Shown here in pieces: positions 46,001 to 59,014 of a stretch of DNA of 64,000 bases (its first letter is position 1; each line of letters starts with the position of its first letter). Below the pieces are notes generated by a model, which saw nothing but the letters and a program-made list of their open reading frames with translations, did not search any database and was not told the origin of the DNA. This DNA comes from Pyrocephalus nanus. Its lineage: Eukaryota > Chordata > Aves > Passeriformes > Tyrannidae. Location of the stretch: the NCBI GenBank assembly GCA_038380795.1, contig CM076261.1, positions 96,246,418-96,310,417 on the forward strand. The letters run 5' to 3'. The position numbers and the translations under genes are program-made.

Positions 46001-46700
46001 ACTGTGACAGAGGAGGAGAGAGGAGCTCACTGACCAATCACCAGTCATTAGAAGAGTTTACTCACAGGTACAGGATGTTACAATATTGGGTTATATGTTA
46101 TGAAACCTCATGGCTTGAATGGGGAATAAAGGAATTGGGGTCAAGGCCAGCCTGGGCACAAAGAGATAGAGCCCTGTTGGGGGTTTGGTTATTGCATTTC
46201 TTCAGGAGGCCAAGAAATAAAATTTAAATTACCAAGTACCTTGCGATGAGAACTTCAGAAATTGAAACGCACCATAAGAATAGAACCTGAGCTGCCTGAA
46301 TTCAGCCTGAGAAGACTCAAGTTTTTCAGATCTTCTCTCTTGATCCCACTCAAGATACAAGGGCAAAAGGTCTCTTTGATCCCTCAGTAAGTTCCCCAAA
46401 GGTCTATGACCTTGGCAAGTTGATGAAGAGTGACCTCCCCAGCACATCAAATGGCTCCCTCAGCATTCCTGGGTGCAACACAAGCACTGAGGGACATCCA
46501 GTCCAACACAACAAGAGGGGGCCCAGTCAGCACAAAGCACCCACAAACCACAGCACACCAGGGCCACCAAATCACCTCCCTCAGGACATCACACCTCTCC
46601 TGGCCTCTGGGGGTTTATTCAGCCCTCCCTGACACACCTCCAACCACCCAAGCCTCCCACAAACCAACCCCTCCAAGCTGCCGCCAGCTGACAGTGCTGG
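43100..46700. repeat. Interval between keratins 8 and 9
   Basis: 43100-43550 is the D1 flank. 43550-43750 is an antisense CR1 piece. 43750-44060 matches 15700-15970. Spacer modules run from 44060, with anchors near 44291, 45033 and 45924 and AAGCTGCCGCC at ~46676 by the promoter. At 46235 the LTR insertion point is empty (AAGTACCTTGCGATGAGAAC). No gene is seen. Confidence 0.65.
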
Positions 46701-46808
46701 GCCAAGGCTGTGCCGCCCCTGCGGGAGCAGCAGAAAAGCCGGCCCAGCGCCTCTCTCCCTGCCACGCTTCTCCTGACGCCTTCTCCTGCCTTCTGTGCCG
46801 CCAACAAG
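46700..46808 (+). promoter_or_regulatory. Keratin 9 core promoter and exon 1 (CAGAAAAG form)
   Basis: Variable base G at 46733. Exon 1 ends at 46808. Class I upstream junction. Confidence 0.75.
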
Positions 46809-47072
46809 GTGAGCCTGCAGCCCCTGACAACCCCCTCCTGCTCCTGCCACACCGCCCCCCTGGCCCCTCTCTCCCAGCACGCTCTGCCCCAGCCTCAGCA
46901 GCCCTCACGCCTCCCCACAGCCCCACAGCAGCCTCCCCACTGCCTCGCCCTCCGCCAACACCGCCCCTCGCACCCCCACGGCCCTGCGCTGCCTCAGCCC
47001 CCTCTCTGCTCTGCTCTTCTCACCTCTTCTCTTCTCTTCCCTGCCCTCACAGGGCCCCTCCACACCACACCC

Positions 47073-47408
47073 ATGGCCTGCTACGACCTCTGCCGCCCCT
47101 GCGCACCCACCCCGCTGGCCAACAGCTGCAACCAGCCCTGTGTCACCCAGTGCCAGGACTCCACCGTCCTCATCCAGCCCTCCCCCGTGCGCGTCACCCT
47201 GCCAGGGCCCATCATGACCTCCTTCCCCCAGAGCTCCGCCGTCGGATCCACCGCAGGGGCTGCCCTGGGCACGGAGCTCAATGCCCAGGGACAGCCCATC
47301 TCCGGCGCCTTTGGGGCCTTTGGCTACGGCCTCGGCTCTGCCCGGGCCTTTGGCTACGGCCTGGGAGGCCTGGGCTGCTACGGCACCAGGGGCTGCTCCA
47401 CCTGCTGA
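47073..47408 (+). CDS. Feather beta-keratin, copy 9
   Basis: 111 residues, Thr at 60. Intron 46809-47052. The D1-type 3'UTR has several private changes soon after the stop (CTCGAGGCTCTGGAAAAACC). AATAAA at 47557-47562 is preceded by TATCTC. Confidence 0.97.
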   Translation: MACYDLCRPCAPTPLANSCNQPCVTQCQDSTVLIQPSPVRVTLPGPIMTSFPQSSAVGSTAGAALGTELNAQGQPISGAFGAFGYGLGSARAFGYGLGGLGCYGTRGCSTC

Positions 47409-47569
47409 GGGTCCTCCACAACACCCCTCACACCACCAGCTCGAGGCTCTGGAAAAACCTGCTATAACCAAAGGACCTCAACACCTGATCGCTCTACTTG
47501 CACCTCACAGTGGATCCCTTCCACTTCTTTCTCTTGTCTCTTCACTCTTTTATCTCAATAAAGTTCTCC

Positions 47570-50545
47570 TGCAGCACACATTCAGATGACTCCTTGCCTT
47601 TTTTATTTCCCATGGGCTCAGATCCTCACCCACAATGCCGGGGATCAACGGGCTCCTGGGCAGTTGGGCAAGAGCCACAACCCCTTTGTCAGCAAATACC
47701 CCCCCAGCACTAACACACACACTGCACAGGCTGGGGCCCTTCCAGAACGGGGCACAAACCCAGCACCTGCTGCACCAAAGGCTTCCCCACAACAATGCTC
47801 TCCTGCACAGCCTCTGCCAAAGTCTCTCTGGGCCAGCACACACTGCACAAACTCAGTGGTCCAGCGGGACTCTCAAGCTCTCCTAATAAACATAGGCAGA
47901 GAATATTCAGGTTTGGAAGGAAGTCTCTAGGGCATTTGCTTTAACAGTTCCAGCCCATACATTGACAGCCATAGCAGGGTGGGAGATTATGGCCAGTTCA
48001 GTTTTAGATAGGATGGAGACCATACAGCCTCTTCCACCCTCATCCCCCAAAAAAGGTCTCACCATCTTTGCCCCTGGAATTCCTTTTCTTTTCCCCTGTT
48101 CCCATGGCTTTTCATCCTGCACAAGTGCATTACTGACAAGAGCTGTGATTATTCATCTTCCTTTCCTGCCAGCAGGGATTTACACCCTTTGATGACACCC
48201 TCGTGTCCAGCCCTGTCTCCTGCAGTCTCAGCTCTCTTGGCCTCTCCTCTAGGAAAGCTGGTCCAGCCCCATTATCTCTTGGTGCCCCTGCACTGCTCTC
48301 TCTCCACTGGGACCATGCTCTCCTCGCACTGGGGAGCCCTGAACCCCACACAGCCCCCCATGCACCCCACCAGTGCTGCAGAGACATGAAGGGCCCCCTC
48401 CCGTTACTTGATCCCAACTCTTTGCCCAGGGCTGTCCTGGGCACTGGGGGACAATTGGCTGCAAACCTACATGGCCCTGTCAAGGTTGATTTGTTCTCCA
48501 CTAAACCTTGGGGTTTCCAGGAGGCCTGTCTTTGGGAAGCTCCTTTCTACCCAAATGGCTGCCAGGCCTTGCTCCCACCTGGGCAGACTCCCTCCCAGAC
48601 CAAAGGATTTGCATTTCCCTTCCAGAATGCCATGAGACTCCTGTGTGTTCAGTGCAAGGACATCAGGTCCCTCCCTCAGCACTGCTGGGCTCAGCCCACC
48701 TTTCCCCTGCACTATTGCACATGCAGGGACACAACCCCCCTCTCTGGGGGAGCCCTGACACCCCCTGACTCCCTGGCACCCCCAGCCCAGCCCTGCCCTG
48801 GCCCAGCTGCCTCTTGCCTGCCAGGCCCTGCAGCCCCAGCAAGGCCCAGCCACAGATCCCCTTCCTGCCTCCCCTCCTCTTCCTCCCCAACAGCTCTGCT
48901 GCCCTGGGGGACAACCCTCAGCACACTCAGCTCGCCTGCATTTCGGCACCTGCTGGCAGTCACCACAGGCCTTTGGGGACACTGCAATCACCCAACTCAG
49001 CCCCAGTTATCACAGGCACTCAGGGAGGAGGCAGGAACTGCACACCTGCCAGGCTGCTCTGAGGACCCAGAACAACGATGGAGAAGATCCTACAGGGAGG
49101 GACTGGAAGGCACTGGAAGGACAATGAGACCATCAGGCACAGCCAGAGTGGGGTCACTCAGGGAAAGTCTCTCCTGGCTGATTTCATATCCTCCTGTGTT
49201 TCTGCCCCTCCACTCACAGATGAAGGGAATGTGATGAACACAATTCCTTGGCACTTCAGGCAGGTTGATGATCCTGTCCCTCACTGGACCCTCCTGGACA
49301 GGACAATTGTCCAGCTGGGGATCAGCAGCACAGGCAGCCCTGGGTGAAGAACTGGGGGATGCCAGAGCTCCAAGGGGGACAGTGACTGGGGCTCCATCTG
49401 CCTGCTGACCCATCCCCAGCGCTGGCCCCAGGGCTCCCTGGCAGCCCCACTTCTCTCCCACATTTTGATCCTTGCTCTGCCAGCAGCACAAGTGGCCAGC
49501 AAGAGCCAAAGGCCATCGTGCAGCCACTCTCACCTGCAAATTGCCCTCTCCTGAAGGCTCTTCTTTTCCCCTGGCAGGGTTGGCACATCACAGGAATGGA
49601 TGGAAATGGTGGAAGACCAAAGCTCCAGCCTGGAAGGTTCACAACATCAGCTCACCCAAAACAGCTCCTGAACCACATCCTGGAGCAGCAGCTGCACTGC
49701 TGAGGCTTTCCTGCTTCCCTGGGTCACACAGGAACACCCCCACCATTGCAGAGGAGTCAAGAGGAGCACATTGACCTTCTAATGGCAATTACTGGCTTTG
49801 GCTCAGAGCTACAGCATATCAAAATTTACAGGTTATAAGCTACAAAACCTTAGGACACAAAGGCTGAATATGTAAATTAAGGTCATAGACCAGCCTGGGA
49901 AACAAGATTATCCAGCCTGTGTGTGCTCTTTGTGCACTGCATTCTTCCTGAGCTGAAGAAACACGGTTTCAATGACAGAATCTGCTGCTGGGCAACTTTG
50001 GAAGACCCAAATGGAATGGAACAGTGGGAAGGAGCTCAGCCTGACAGACCTCAAGCTTTCCACATCATCCCTCTGGATCCTGTTCAAGACAGGAGGGCAA
50101 TGAGCTTTCCTTCAGCCATCAGGAAGTGCTCCCAGGCACCAGGACCTTTCCAGGCTATTGCAGAGGGACCTCCCAAGAACAAAAAGCAGCTCCCTCAGCA
50201 TTCCTGGGTGCAGCACAACGACTGATGGACATCCAGGAGCACAGCAGAGGGTTCACTCTGCACAACAGAGCCACAAACCACAGCACACGAGTGGCATGAG
50301 GTCACCTCACTGATGACACCTCTGCCACCAAAGCTTTGCTCATGTCTACAAACCTGCCAGAAATGCACTTGCCATGCAAATCCTGCCACTTACAACTAAA
50401 TCTCAAAAGCTGCTGCCAAGGGCAGATGGACACGGCCTCAAGGGCAGGACAGGACATTGCAGAGCTGGGGAAGGAAAAGACGCCCAGCTCAGGACTGGCC
50501 AGGCTGGGCCAGGCAAGAGCTGCTGCCTGAGAAATGCCCCAAGGG
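47570..50545. other. Interval between keratins 9 and 10
   Basis: Same content as 39250-42230: D1 flank, antisense CR1-like DNA, unclassified C-rich region, diverged module. No gene is supported. Confidence 0.6.
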
Positions 50546-50658
50546 CCTGGGCCAAGGCTGTGCCGCCCCTGCGGGAGCAGCATAAAAGCCGGCCCAGCGC
50601 CTCTCTCCCTGCCACGCTTCTCCTGACGCCTTCTCCTGCCTTCTGTGCCGCCAACAAG
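50416..50658 (+). promoter_or_regulatory. Keratin 10 promoter, class II upstream, CATAAAAG form
   Basis: Variable base T at 50583. Exon 1 ends at 50658. Confidence 0.8.
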
Positions 50659-50922
50659 GTGAGCCTGCAGCCCCTGACAACCCCCTCCTGCTCCTGCCAC
50701 ACCGCCCCCCTGGCCCCTCTCTCCCAGCACGCTCTGCCCCAGCCTCAGCAGCCCTCACGCCTCCCCACAGCCCCACAGCAGCCTCCCCACTGCCTCGCCC
50801 TCCGCCAACACCGCCCCTCGCACCCCCACGGCCCTGCGCTGCCTCAGCCCCCTCTCTGCTCTGCTCTTCTCACCTCTTCTCTTCTCTTCCCTGCCCTCAC
50901 AGGGCCCCTCCACACCACACCC

Positions 50923-51258
50923 ATGGCCTGCTACGACCTCTGCCGCCCCTGCGCACCCACCCCGCTGGCCAACAGCTGCAACCAGCCCTGTGTCACCCAG
51001 TGCCAGGACTCCACCGTCCTCATCCAGCCCTCCCCCGTGCGCGTCACCCTGCCAGGGCCCATCATGACCTCCTTCCCCCAGAGCTCCGCCGTCGGATCCG
51101 CCGCAGGGGCTGCCCTGGGCACGGAGCTCAATGCCCAGGGACAGCCCATCTCCGGCGCCTTTGGGGCCTTTGGCTACGGCCTCGGCTCTGCCCGGGCCTT
51201 TGGCTACGGCCTGGGAGGCCTGGGCTGCTACGGCACCAGGGGCTGCTCTACCTGCTGA
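50923..51258 (+). CDS. Feather beta-keratin, copy 10
   Basis: 111 residues, Ala at 60. Intron 50659-50902. It joins a class II promoter to a D2 3'UTR, unlike its duplication partner copy 8, which has D1. A silent change (TGCTCTACC) lies at the end of the CDS. AATAAA at 51406-51411 is preceded by GTCTC, as in D1 genes. Confidence 0.97.
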   Translation: MACYDLCRPCAPTPLANSCNQPCVTQCQDSTVLIQPSPVRVTLPGPIMTSFPQSSAVGSAAGAALGTELNAQGQPISGAFGAFGYGLGSARAFGYGLGGLGCYGTRGCSTC

Positions 51259-51419
51259 GGGTCCTCCACAACCCCTTCACAATACCAGCTCGGGGCTCTG
51301 CACAAGTCTGCTGTAAGAAAATGACCTCGACTATTGTTCATCTTTCTTGCACTCACCCCTGAATTCTATTACTTGTTTCTCTTGTTTTTTTCACTCTTTT
51401 GTCTCAATAAAGTTCTCCT

Positions 51420-51736
51420 GCAGCAAAACATCAGATGCCTCCTCATCCTTTCTTCTCCCAAGTCTCCCAGAACTTCATTGGGCACAGAGCTCTGGCACCA
51501 GATGCCATCGCATGGGGGGAGAAGGGACCAGCTCTCTCCTAGGAAATATTTCACAAGCATCAACACACACTGGGACAGAAGGGCCTTCCCCAATGGGACA
51601 CAAACTCTTCCCTTGCCCAAACAGAGCCTTGGACACACCACCCACCCCTCTGACACAAACTCCCAGGGGATGCTGCCTTAAGTGTCCATGGACACCGCGG
51701 GCTCCAGCCCTTCATCAGCCCCAAGGCTCTGCTTGC
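51420..51736. repeat. Class D2 keratin 3'-flank unit
   Basis: Paralog of 18590-18905. No gene is seen. Confidence 0.7.
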
Positions 51737-52241
51737 ATCCTAGAATCATAGAATTAACTGGGTTGGAAGAGACCTCCGAGATCATCAAGTCCCACCCTTG
51801 ATCCAACCCCACTGTGATTACCAGATCATGGCACTCAGTGCCACATCCAGCCTCAGCTTAAAAACCTCCAGGGATGGTGAATCCACCACGTCTCTGGGCA
51901 GGCCATTCTAATGCCTGATCACTCTCTCTGCAAAGAACTTCTTTCTAATATCCAACCTAAACCTCCCCTGGCACAGCTTAAGCCCGTGCCCTCTTGTCCT
52001 GCTGCTGATTGCCTGGGAGAAGAGACCGACCCCCTTCTCCAGACTAAACAGCCCCAGCTCCCTCAGCCTCTCCTCACAGGGTTTGTGCTCCAGTCCCTTC
52101 CCCAGCCTGGTTGCTCTTCTCTGGACCTGCTCCAGCCCCTCCAAGTCCTTCCTGACCTGAGGGGCCCAGAACTGAACACAACACTCAAGGTGTGGCCTTA
52201 CCAGTGCTGATTCCAGGGGAAGGATCACTGAGGGTGTTGAA
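51737..52241 (-). mobile_element. CR1 LINE 3' part, antisense, with a 62-bp deletion
   Basis: Same CR1 as at 23007. The segment between GAGACCGACCCCC and TTCTCCAGAC (about 52036) is missing. The first tail octamer is mutated (ATCCTAGAATC). Confidence 0.9.
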
Positions 52242-55120
52242 CACACTTGGCTCCACACATCCAACTCCTGGGATACAGCACTGCACACTTGCCTCCATCT
52301 GGACTTTGGGCCACTCATCACAGCCCTCGGGGCCCTCACACCCTCCCAGTCCCCTCACTGCACTCTGAGCAAACCCTTCCTTGCTCAGCACTCTTGCAGC
52401 ACCGAAAGGGAAGGCCCCTCCAAGGCTTTACAAAGGCTCGAGTTCAACACCAGCCACAGCTCCCTCCTCATCCCCAGGGGGAGTCCTGGCACAGATGGGA
52501 CACAGAGCTCAAGCAAGCACCATTTCCTAAGGGGGAATCCAGCAAGAGGAGAGGCCTCCCCCCTCAGCACTGACACAGCTCCAGACCCCAAAGGCCCTGG
52601 CTCAGCCTCCCCTGCTGCCGCTCCCATTTGCCCTCTGCTCCCTCGCAGCAGCTGCCTCCAAAACCCAGGCAGTCACTTCAGCTGCAAAAGGGCTTTAACA
52701 CCGAGTCCAACTCTTACTGCAAGACATCCCAGCTCCTCAGGGAACCAGCAAACCTCACAAACCTTTGGGCTGCAAAGGACAGAAATGCAAGAGATCACTG
52801 AGTGCAACCTGCTCCAGCACAGCCAAGGCCACCACTCACCCACCACCCCAAGTGCCACATCTACACAGCTCTTACATCCCTCCAGCAATGGGGACTCCAC
52901 CACTGCACTGGGCAGCCTGTGCCAGGGCTGCACAGCCCTTTCTGGGAAGGCATTTTCCCTAATCACAAACTCAGCCTGCACAGGGCAAACTTGGCTCTGT
53001 TTCCTCTTCTCCTGCATCTTGGTGCTTCGGAGGCAACACTGACAGACCCTTAACCCGAGCTCCGTTCAGTGCAATCTGGAGCAGAACAGGATCACCCCTC
53101 TCTTGCTGAAAATCCAACATCCCCAGTCCCTGCCACTGCTCCTCATGGGGCTTGTTCTCCTCACCCTTCCCCACTTGCCCTTCCCACGGGTCCCAGCACA
53201 GCCCAGCACTGGCAGCCCAGAGTGGGACCTTGCTGGGCCCAGCTCAGACCAGCGCTACGGATGAACCAACACGAGACTGGGGGGAGCACGGGAGGCCTCC
53301 CTGAATCACAGGCACTGCTTTCCCAATCCCAGTGGGAAAGGCCAGGGATAGAGACAGGCTGGCAGAGATGGAACCAAGGAGGGCAGCAATGACTGCAGTG
53401 GAAGGGGCAGCTCCTCATGTCTGGTCCAGCTAAAAAGGTACAGCCCAGCCTGACAGGGCTGGGATGGTTTGGGGCCCCTCCTCACAACACACCCCAAACC
53501 ACAGCACATGAGGGACATGGGGGGACCTCACTGATCACACCCCACCTCTCCAAAGCTTTGCTCACATCTCCAGCCCTCCCTGACACAACCTTTCAACACC
53601 AACTTTTAGCCTCTAATACTAACAGTGAAAAGCAGCCGCCAAGGGCAGATGAACACAAACTCAAGGGCAGGACATGGAATCCCACAATTCCACAAAGGAA
53701 TGCCCACACCAGGACAGAGAGGGAAGGACGAGCTCACTGACCTTCCACTGGTAATTGTGGTTTTTGGCTCACAGGACCACAACACTAAAACTGACGGGTC
53801 ATGTGCAGGAAACCTCACGGCTTCAATGCGGAATCAGCGCAGTGACATCACAGACCAGCCTGGAAACAAAGGGAGCCAGCCCAATTTGTTCCTTGTTGAG
53901 TAGATTTCTTGATCAGGCCAGGAAATACAGTTCACATCACAGAGAAAATGTCCTGTAAATGTGAGAAATGACATGGAACAGAACACTGGAACAAGGCCAC
54001 CCTGACCAGCTTCTGCAGTTCCACATCCATCCTCTTGCTTCCTACAAGACATGAGAGGCTGAGGCCTCTTTCCACCATAAGAAAGCCCTTGGAGGATTGA
54101 GGACCTTTCCAAACCAATCAACAGTGACCTCCACAGCACATCAAGGAGCTCCCCTGGCATTCCTGGGGGCACCACAGGGATTTATTGACACCCAGTTGTA
54201 CAAAAGAAGAGGGTCCACGCTCCACAACACACCCACAAATGAGAGCACATGAGAACATGGGGTGACCTCACTGCTGACACCCAAATTCTCCAAGGCTTCC
54301 ACTGCTGATTCAGCCCTGCTGGAGACACAGATTCCACGGAACTGCTCCCAAACACCAACTGTCCCTTGAAAGCTGCCGCCAAGGGCAGATGGACACGGCC
54401 TCAAGGGCAGGACATGCAATCACACAATTCCACAAAGGAATTCCTTTTTTGTGACAGAAGATTCGGCAGGAGCTTGCCAACTGTCCACTAGTGATTCTAG
54501 TTCTTTCATCAAAGGTCCAGGATGTTACAACTTTGCGTTATAAATTAGGAAACATCATGTCCTGAGTGTGGAAAAAGCCAACTGATGTCACAGCCCAGCC
54601 TGGGCAAAAAGGGATCAGGCCCAGCTGGTTGTTTCTTTCTTGAATTTCTTAATGAGGTTAAAACACACTTTGAATGACAGAGGATGTTGTCACATGAGTT
54701 TGAGAAATGCAAATGGAACATAACACTGGAGCAAAGCCAACCTGACAAGTCCTGAATTCTCCAGTTCCTCTCCCTTGATCCTGTTCAAGCCAGGAGGAGA
54801 ATGAGCTCTCCTTTCCCATCAGGAAGCACTTCCAGGCACTGTGACCTTTCCAAGCTATTGGAGAGTGACCCCTGAACATCACCCACCTCCCTCAGCATTC
54901 CTGAGTGCAACACAATGGCTGATGGGCACCCAGGGGAACATAAAAGAGGATCCACAATTTACCACACACCCACAAACCACAGCACACCAGGGCCACCAAA
55001 TCACCTCCCTCAGGACATCACACCTCTCCTGGCCTCTGGGGGTTTATTCAGCCCTCCCTGACACACCTCCAACCACCCAAGCCTCCCACAAACCAACCCC
55101 TCCAAGCTGCCGCCAGCTGA
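52242..55120. repeat. Interval between CR1 and keratin 11
   Basis: 52242-52771 is unclassified. 52772-53032 is an antisense CR1 piece. 53033-53437 is the shared spacer unit. Modules then start near 53629 and 54370, and AAGCTGCCGCC lies at ~55104. The ERVK-like LTR is absent from these modules. No gene is seen. Confidence 0.65.
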
Positions 55121-55128
55121 CAGTGCTG

Positions 55129-55237
55129 GGCCAAGGCTGTGCCGCCCCTGCGGGAGCAGCAGAAAAGCCGGCCCAGCGCCTCTCTCCCTGCCACGCTTCT
55201 CCTGACGCCTTCTCCTGCCTTCTGTGCCGCCAACAAG
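55129..55237 (+). promoter_or_regulatory. Keratin 11 core promoter and exon 1 (CAGAAAAG form)
   Basis: Variable base G at 55162. Exon 1 ends at 55237. Class I upstream junction. Confidence 0.75.
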
Positions 55238-55501
55238 GTGAGCCTGCAGCCCCTGACAACCCCCTCCTGCTCCTGCCACACCGCCCCCCTGGCCCCTCTC
55301 TCCCAGCACGCTCTGCCCCAGCCTCAGCAGCCCTCACGCCTCCCCACAGCCCCACAGCAGCCTCCCCACTGCCTCGCCCTCCGCCAACACCGCCCCTCGC
55401 ACCCCCACGGCCCTGCGCTGCCTCAGCCCCCTCTCTGCTCTGCTCTTCTCACCTCTTCTCTTCTCTTCCCTGCCCTCACAGGGCCCCTCCACACCACACC
55501 C

Positions 55502-55837
55502 ATGGCCTGCTACGACCTCTGCCGCCCCTGCGCACCCACCCCGCTGGCCAACAGCTGCAACCAGCCCTGTGTCACCCAGTGCCAGGACTCCACCGTCCTC
55601 ATCCAGCCCTCCCCCGTGCTCGTCACCCTGCCAGGGCCCATCATGACCTCCTTCCCCCAGAGCTCCGCCGTCGGATCCGCCGCAGGGGCTGCCCTGGGCA
55701 CGGAGCTCAATGCCCAGGGACAGCCCATCTCCGGCGCCTTTGGGGCCTTTGGCTACGGCCTCGGCTCTGCCCGGGCCTTTGGCTACGGCCTGGGAGGCCT
55801 GGGCTGCTACGGCACCAGGGGCTGCTCCACCTGCTGA
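55502..55837 (+). CDS. Feather beta-keratin, copy 11
   Basis: 111 residues. Arg 40 in the beta-core is Leu ([10 protein letters not shown]), a change shared only with copy 13. Ala at 60. Intron 55238-55481. D1 3'UTR with AATAAA at 55986-55991. Confidence 0.97.
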   Translation: MACYDLCRPCAPTPLANSCNQPCVTQCQDSTVLIQPSPVLVTLPGPIMTSFPQSSAVGSAAGAALGTELNAQGQPISGAFGAFGYGLGSARAFGYGLGGLGCYGTRGCSTC

Positions 55838-55994
55838 GGGTCCTCCACAACACCCCTCACACCACCAGCTCGGGGCTCTGCAAAAATCTGATACAACAAA
55901 TGGACCTCATCACATGAGCGCTCTACTTCCACCTCACAGTGGATCCCTTCCTCTTCTTTCTCTTGTCTCTTCTCTCTTTTGTCTCAATAAAGTT

Positions 55995-58640
55995 CTCCTG
56001 CAGCACACATTCAGATGACTCCTTGCCTTTTTCATTTCCCATGGTCTCAGATCCTCACCCACCACAATGCCGGGGATCAACGGGCTCCTGGGCAGTTGGG
56101 CAAGAGCCACAACCCCTTTGTCAGCAAATACCCCCCCAGCACTAACACACACACTGCACAGGCTGGGGCCCTTCCAGAACGGGCCACAAACCCAGCACCT
56201 GCTGCACCAAAGGCTTCCCCACAACAATGCTCTCCTGCACAGCCTCTGCCAAAGTCTCTCTGGGCCAGCACACACTGCACAAACTCTCTCACCCACCACC
56301 ACTCTCACACCTGCGCACCAAACAGAGTCACAACATCACCCACTTTGGCAGGATGGAGTGCAAGTGCTTCAACTCTGCTGCTCAAGCAAAACCAGCAAGA
56401 GCAGGATTTTCAGGACCAGGGCCAGTTCAGTGTGAGATCTGCCAGGACAGAGAATCCATCTCCTCTTCCACTCTATCATCTCCAGTGCATGAAAAATCCT
56501 TGTCATCCTTGATCACAGAACTCCATCTGTTTCCCCTGTGCCCATGGCCCCTTGTCCTGCCCGTGTGCTCTGCTGACAAGAGCTGGGCTCCCTCCACTTC
56601 CTTCCCTGCCACCAGGGATTCACCAACACTGATGACACTGCCCTGGCCAGCCTTGTCTCCTGGCACTCCCAGCTCTCTCAGCCTCTCCACTTGCCAAGAT
56701 GCTCCAGCCCCTTCAGGATCTTTGTGGCCATTCACTGCTCTGGATTCACTGAATTGACTTTCCTTTCACACTGAGGAGCCCAAATCTGCAAACAGCTCCT
56801 CACGTGGCACCTCACCAGTGCTTAGGGGACAGCAAGAGTCACCACCAACTACTTCATCACACAACTCCCAGTCCTCACCTGGACACTTCTGGCCCTTTTC
56901 CCCACACAGGTTCAAGGCCAATTCCTGGGCCATTTGCTCTCCAGCAGGACTACAAAGTCATGTCCCAATAAGAGACATTTTATATGAAAACAACTGATCC
57001 AATTCATGCCCAGACATTCCTCCTGCCTGGGCTGAGCCCTCCCACAAACAGCACTGTGCCCCTGCCCTTGCTCAACTCCAGGACATGGCCATGGCCATGA
57101 CCACTCCTGTTTTCAGGGCTGGCCCAAGGGATGCAGCTCCTGGCCTACAGCACTGCACACTTGTTCCATCTGCCCTTTGGGCCACTCACCCCAAGGCTCT
57201 GGGCCCAGCCCTGCAGACACTTCTCACCCCCCACACTGGGAACTGACATAGCCTGGCCTTTTGGGCAGGCTCTGGGATCAGGCAATGCTCGTGTCCAACA
57301 ACCCTGGGCACCCCCAAATCCTCTTCCTGCCCAGCAGACACAAAAGATGCCCAGACAAGGGACCTCACCCCCTGGCACTCAGCCCAGGACAGGGCCCAAA
57401 AGGCCACAGGTATCAAAACCTTAAAAGGGAGATGGAACCAACCCCCCCCAGAGCACAGTCAGCAGGAACAGTCAGGTCTAGTGTCAGGCTTAGGTAGGTG
57501 GCAGCAAAGGGGAGAGGGATGGAAGGTGAGGGAAGGGGCAACACCTCAGCCCAGGCACATGGGAAAGCCCAGAGCAGCCTGAAAGGGCTGGGATGGTTTG
57601 GGGCCCCTCCTCACAACACCCCCCAAACCACAGCACACGAGGGACACGGGGGGACCTCACTGATCACACCCCACCTCTCCAAAGCTTTGCTCACATCTCC
57701 AGCACTCCCTGACAGGCACCATCAACTCCAGCCTTTGGCCTCTAATACTCACAGTGAAAAGCTGCTGCCAAGGTCAGATGGACATGGCCTTAAAATCTAA
57801 ACATGGAATCCCAGAATTCCACAAAGGAATGCCCACACCATGACAGAGGGGGAAGGAGGAGCTCACTGACCTTCCACTGGTAATTGTGGTTTTTGGCTCA
57901 CAGGACCACAACACTAAAACTGACGGGTCATGTGCAGGAAACCTCACGGCTTCAATGCGGAATCAGCGCAGTGACATCACAGACCAGCCTGGAAACAAAG
58001 GGAGCCAGACCAATTTGTTCCTTGTTCATTGCATTCCTTGATCAGTCCAGGAAATACAGGTCACATCACAGAGTAAATGTCCTGTAAATGTGAGAAATGA
58101 CATGGAACACAACACTGGAACAAGGCCACCCTGACCAGCTTCTGCACTTCCACATCCATCCTCTTGCTTCCTTCAGGACAGGAGGGGCTGAGGCCTCTTT
58201 CCACCATAAGGAAGCCCTTGGAGGATTGATGACCTTCCCAAACCAATCAACAGTGACCTCCACAGCACATCAAGGAGCTCCCCTGGCATTCCTGGGAGCA
58301 GCCCAGGGATTTATTGACACCCAGTTGTACAAAAGAAGAGGGTCCACGCTCCACAACACACCCACAAATGAGAGCACATGAGAACATGGGGTGACCTCAC
58401 TGCTGACACCCAAATTCTCCAAGGCTTCCACTGCTGATTCAGCCCTGCTTGAGACGCAGATTCCACGGAACTGCTCCTAAACACCAACTGTCCCTTGAAA
58501 GCTGCCGCCAAGGGCAGATGGACACGGCCTCAAGGGCAGAACAGGCCATTGCAGAGCTGGGGAAGGAAAACACGCCCAGCTCAGGACTGGCCAGGCTGGG
58601 CCAGGCAAGAGCTGCTGCCTGAGAAATGCCCCAAGGGCCT
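55995..58640. repeat. Interval between keratins 11 and 12
   Basis: 55995-56430 is the D1 flank. 56430-56900 is antisense CR1. 56900-57560 is unclassified and shared with 15341-16010. Modules follow, with an anchor at ~58499, and lead into a class II promoter. No gene is seen. Confidence 0.65.
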
Positions 58641-58750
58641 GGGCCAAGGCTGTGCCGCCCCTGCGGGAGCAGCATAAAAGCCGGCCCAGCGCCTCTCTCC
58701 CTGCCACGCTTCTCCTGACGCCTTCTCCTGCCTTCTGTGCCGCCAACAAG
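58499..58750 (+). promoter_or_regulatory. Keratin 12 promoter, class II upstream, CATAAAAG form
   Basis: Variable base T at 58675. Exon 1 ends at 58750. Confidence 0.8.
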
Positions 58751-59014
58751 GTGAGCCTGCAGCCCCTGACAACCCCCTCCTGCTCCTGCCACACCGCCCC
58801 CCTGGCCCCTCTCTCCCAGCACGCTCTGCCCCAGCCTCAGCAGCCCTCACGCCTCCCCACAGCCCCACAGCAGCCTCCCCACTGCCTCGCCCTCCGCCAA
58901 CACCGCCCCTCGCACCCCCACGGCCCTGCGCTGCCTCAGCCCCCTCTCTGCTCTGCTCTTCTCACCTCTTCTCTTCTCTTCCCTGCCCTCACAGGGCCCC
59001 TCCACACCACACCC

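Larger units (their letters stand above)
47510..51260. repeat. ~3.75-kb duplication, unit 2 (keratin 9 flank to keratin 10)
   Basis: Second unit of the pair with 39190-42945. A one-base length change near 48749 relative to ~40434 shifts any reading frame, consistent with non-coding DNA. Confidence 0.8.
51300..55840. repeat. ~4.6-kb duplication, unit 1 (keratin 10 flank to keratin 11)
   Basis: Matches 59390-63991. The offset is 8092 at the left and 8154 from ~52.1 kb on, because this unit lacks 62 bp in the CR1. Confidence 0.85.

Noticed and set aside
48203..49234. 343-codon ORF in the interval between copies 9 and 10
   Set aside because: The paralogous DNA at 39886-40452 breaks the frame by a one-base length difference. 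Part of it is antisense CR1-like and no domain is seen.
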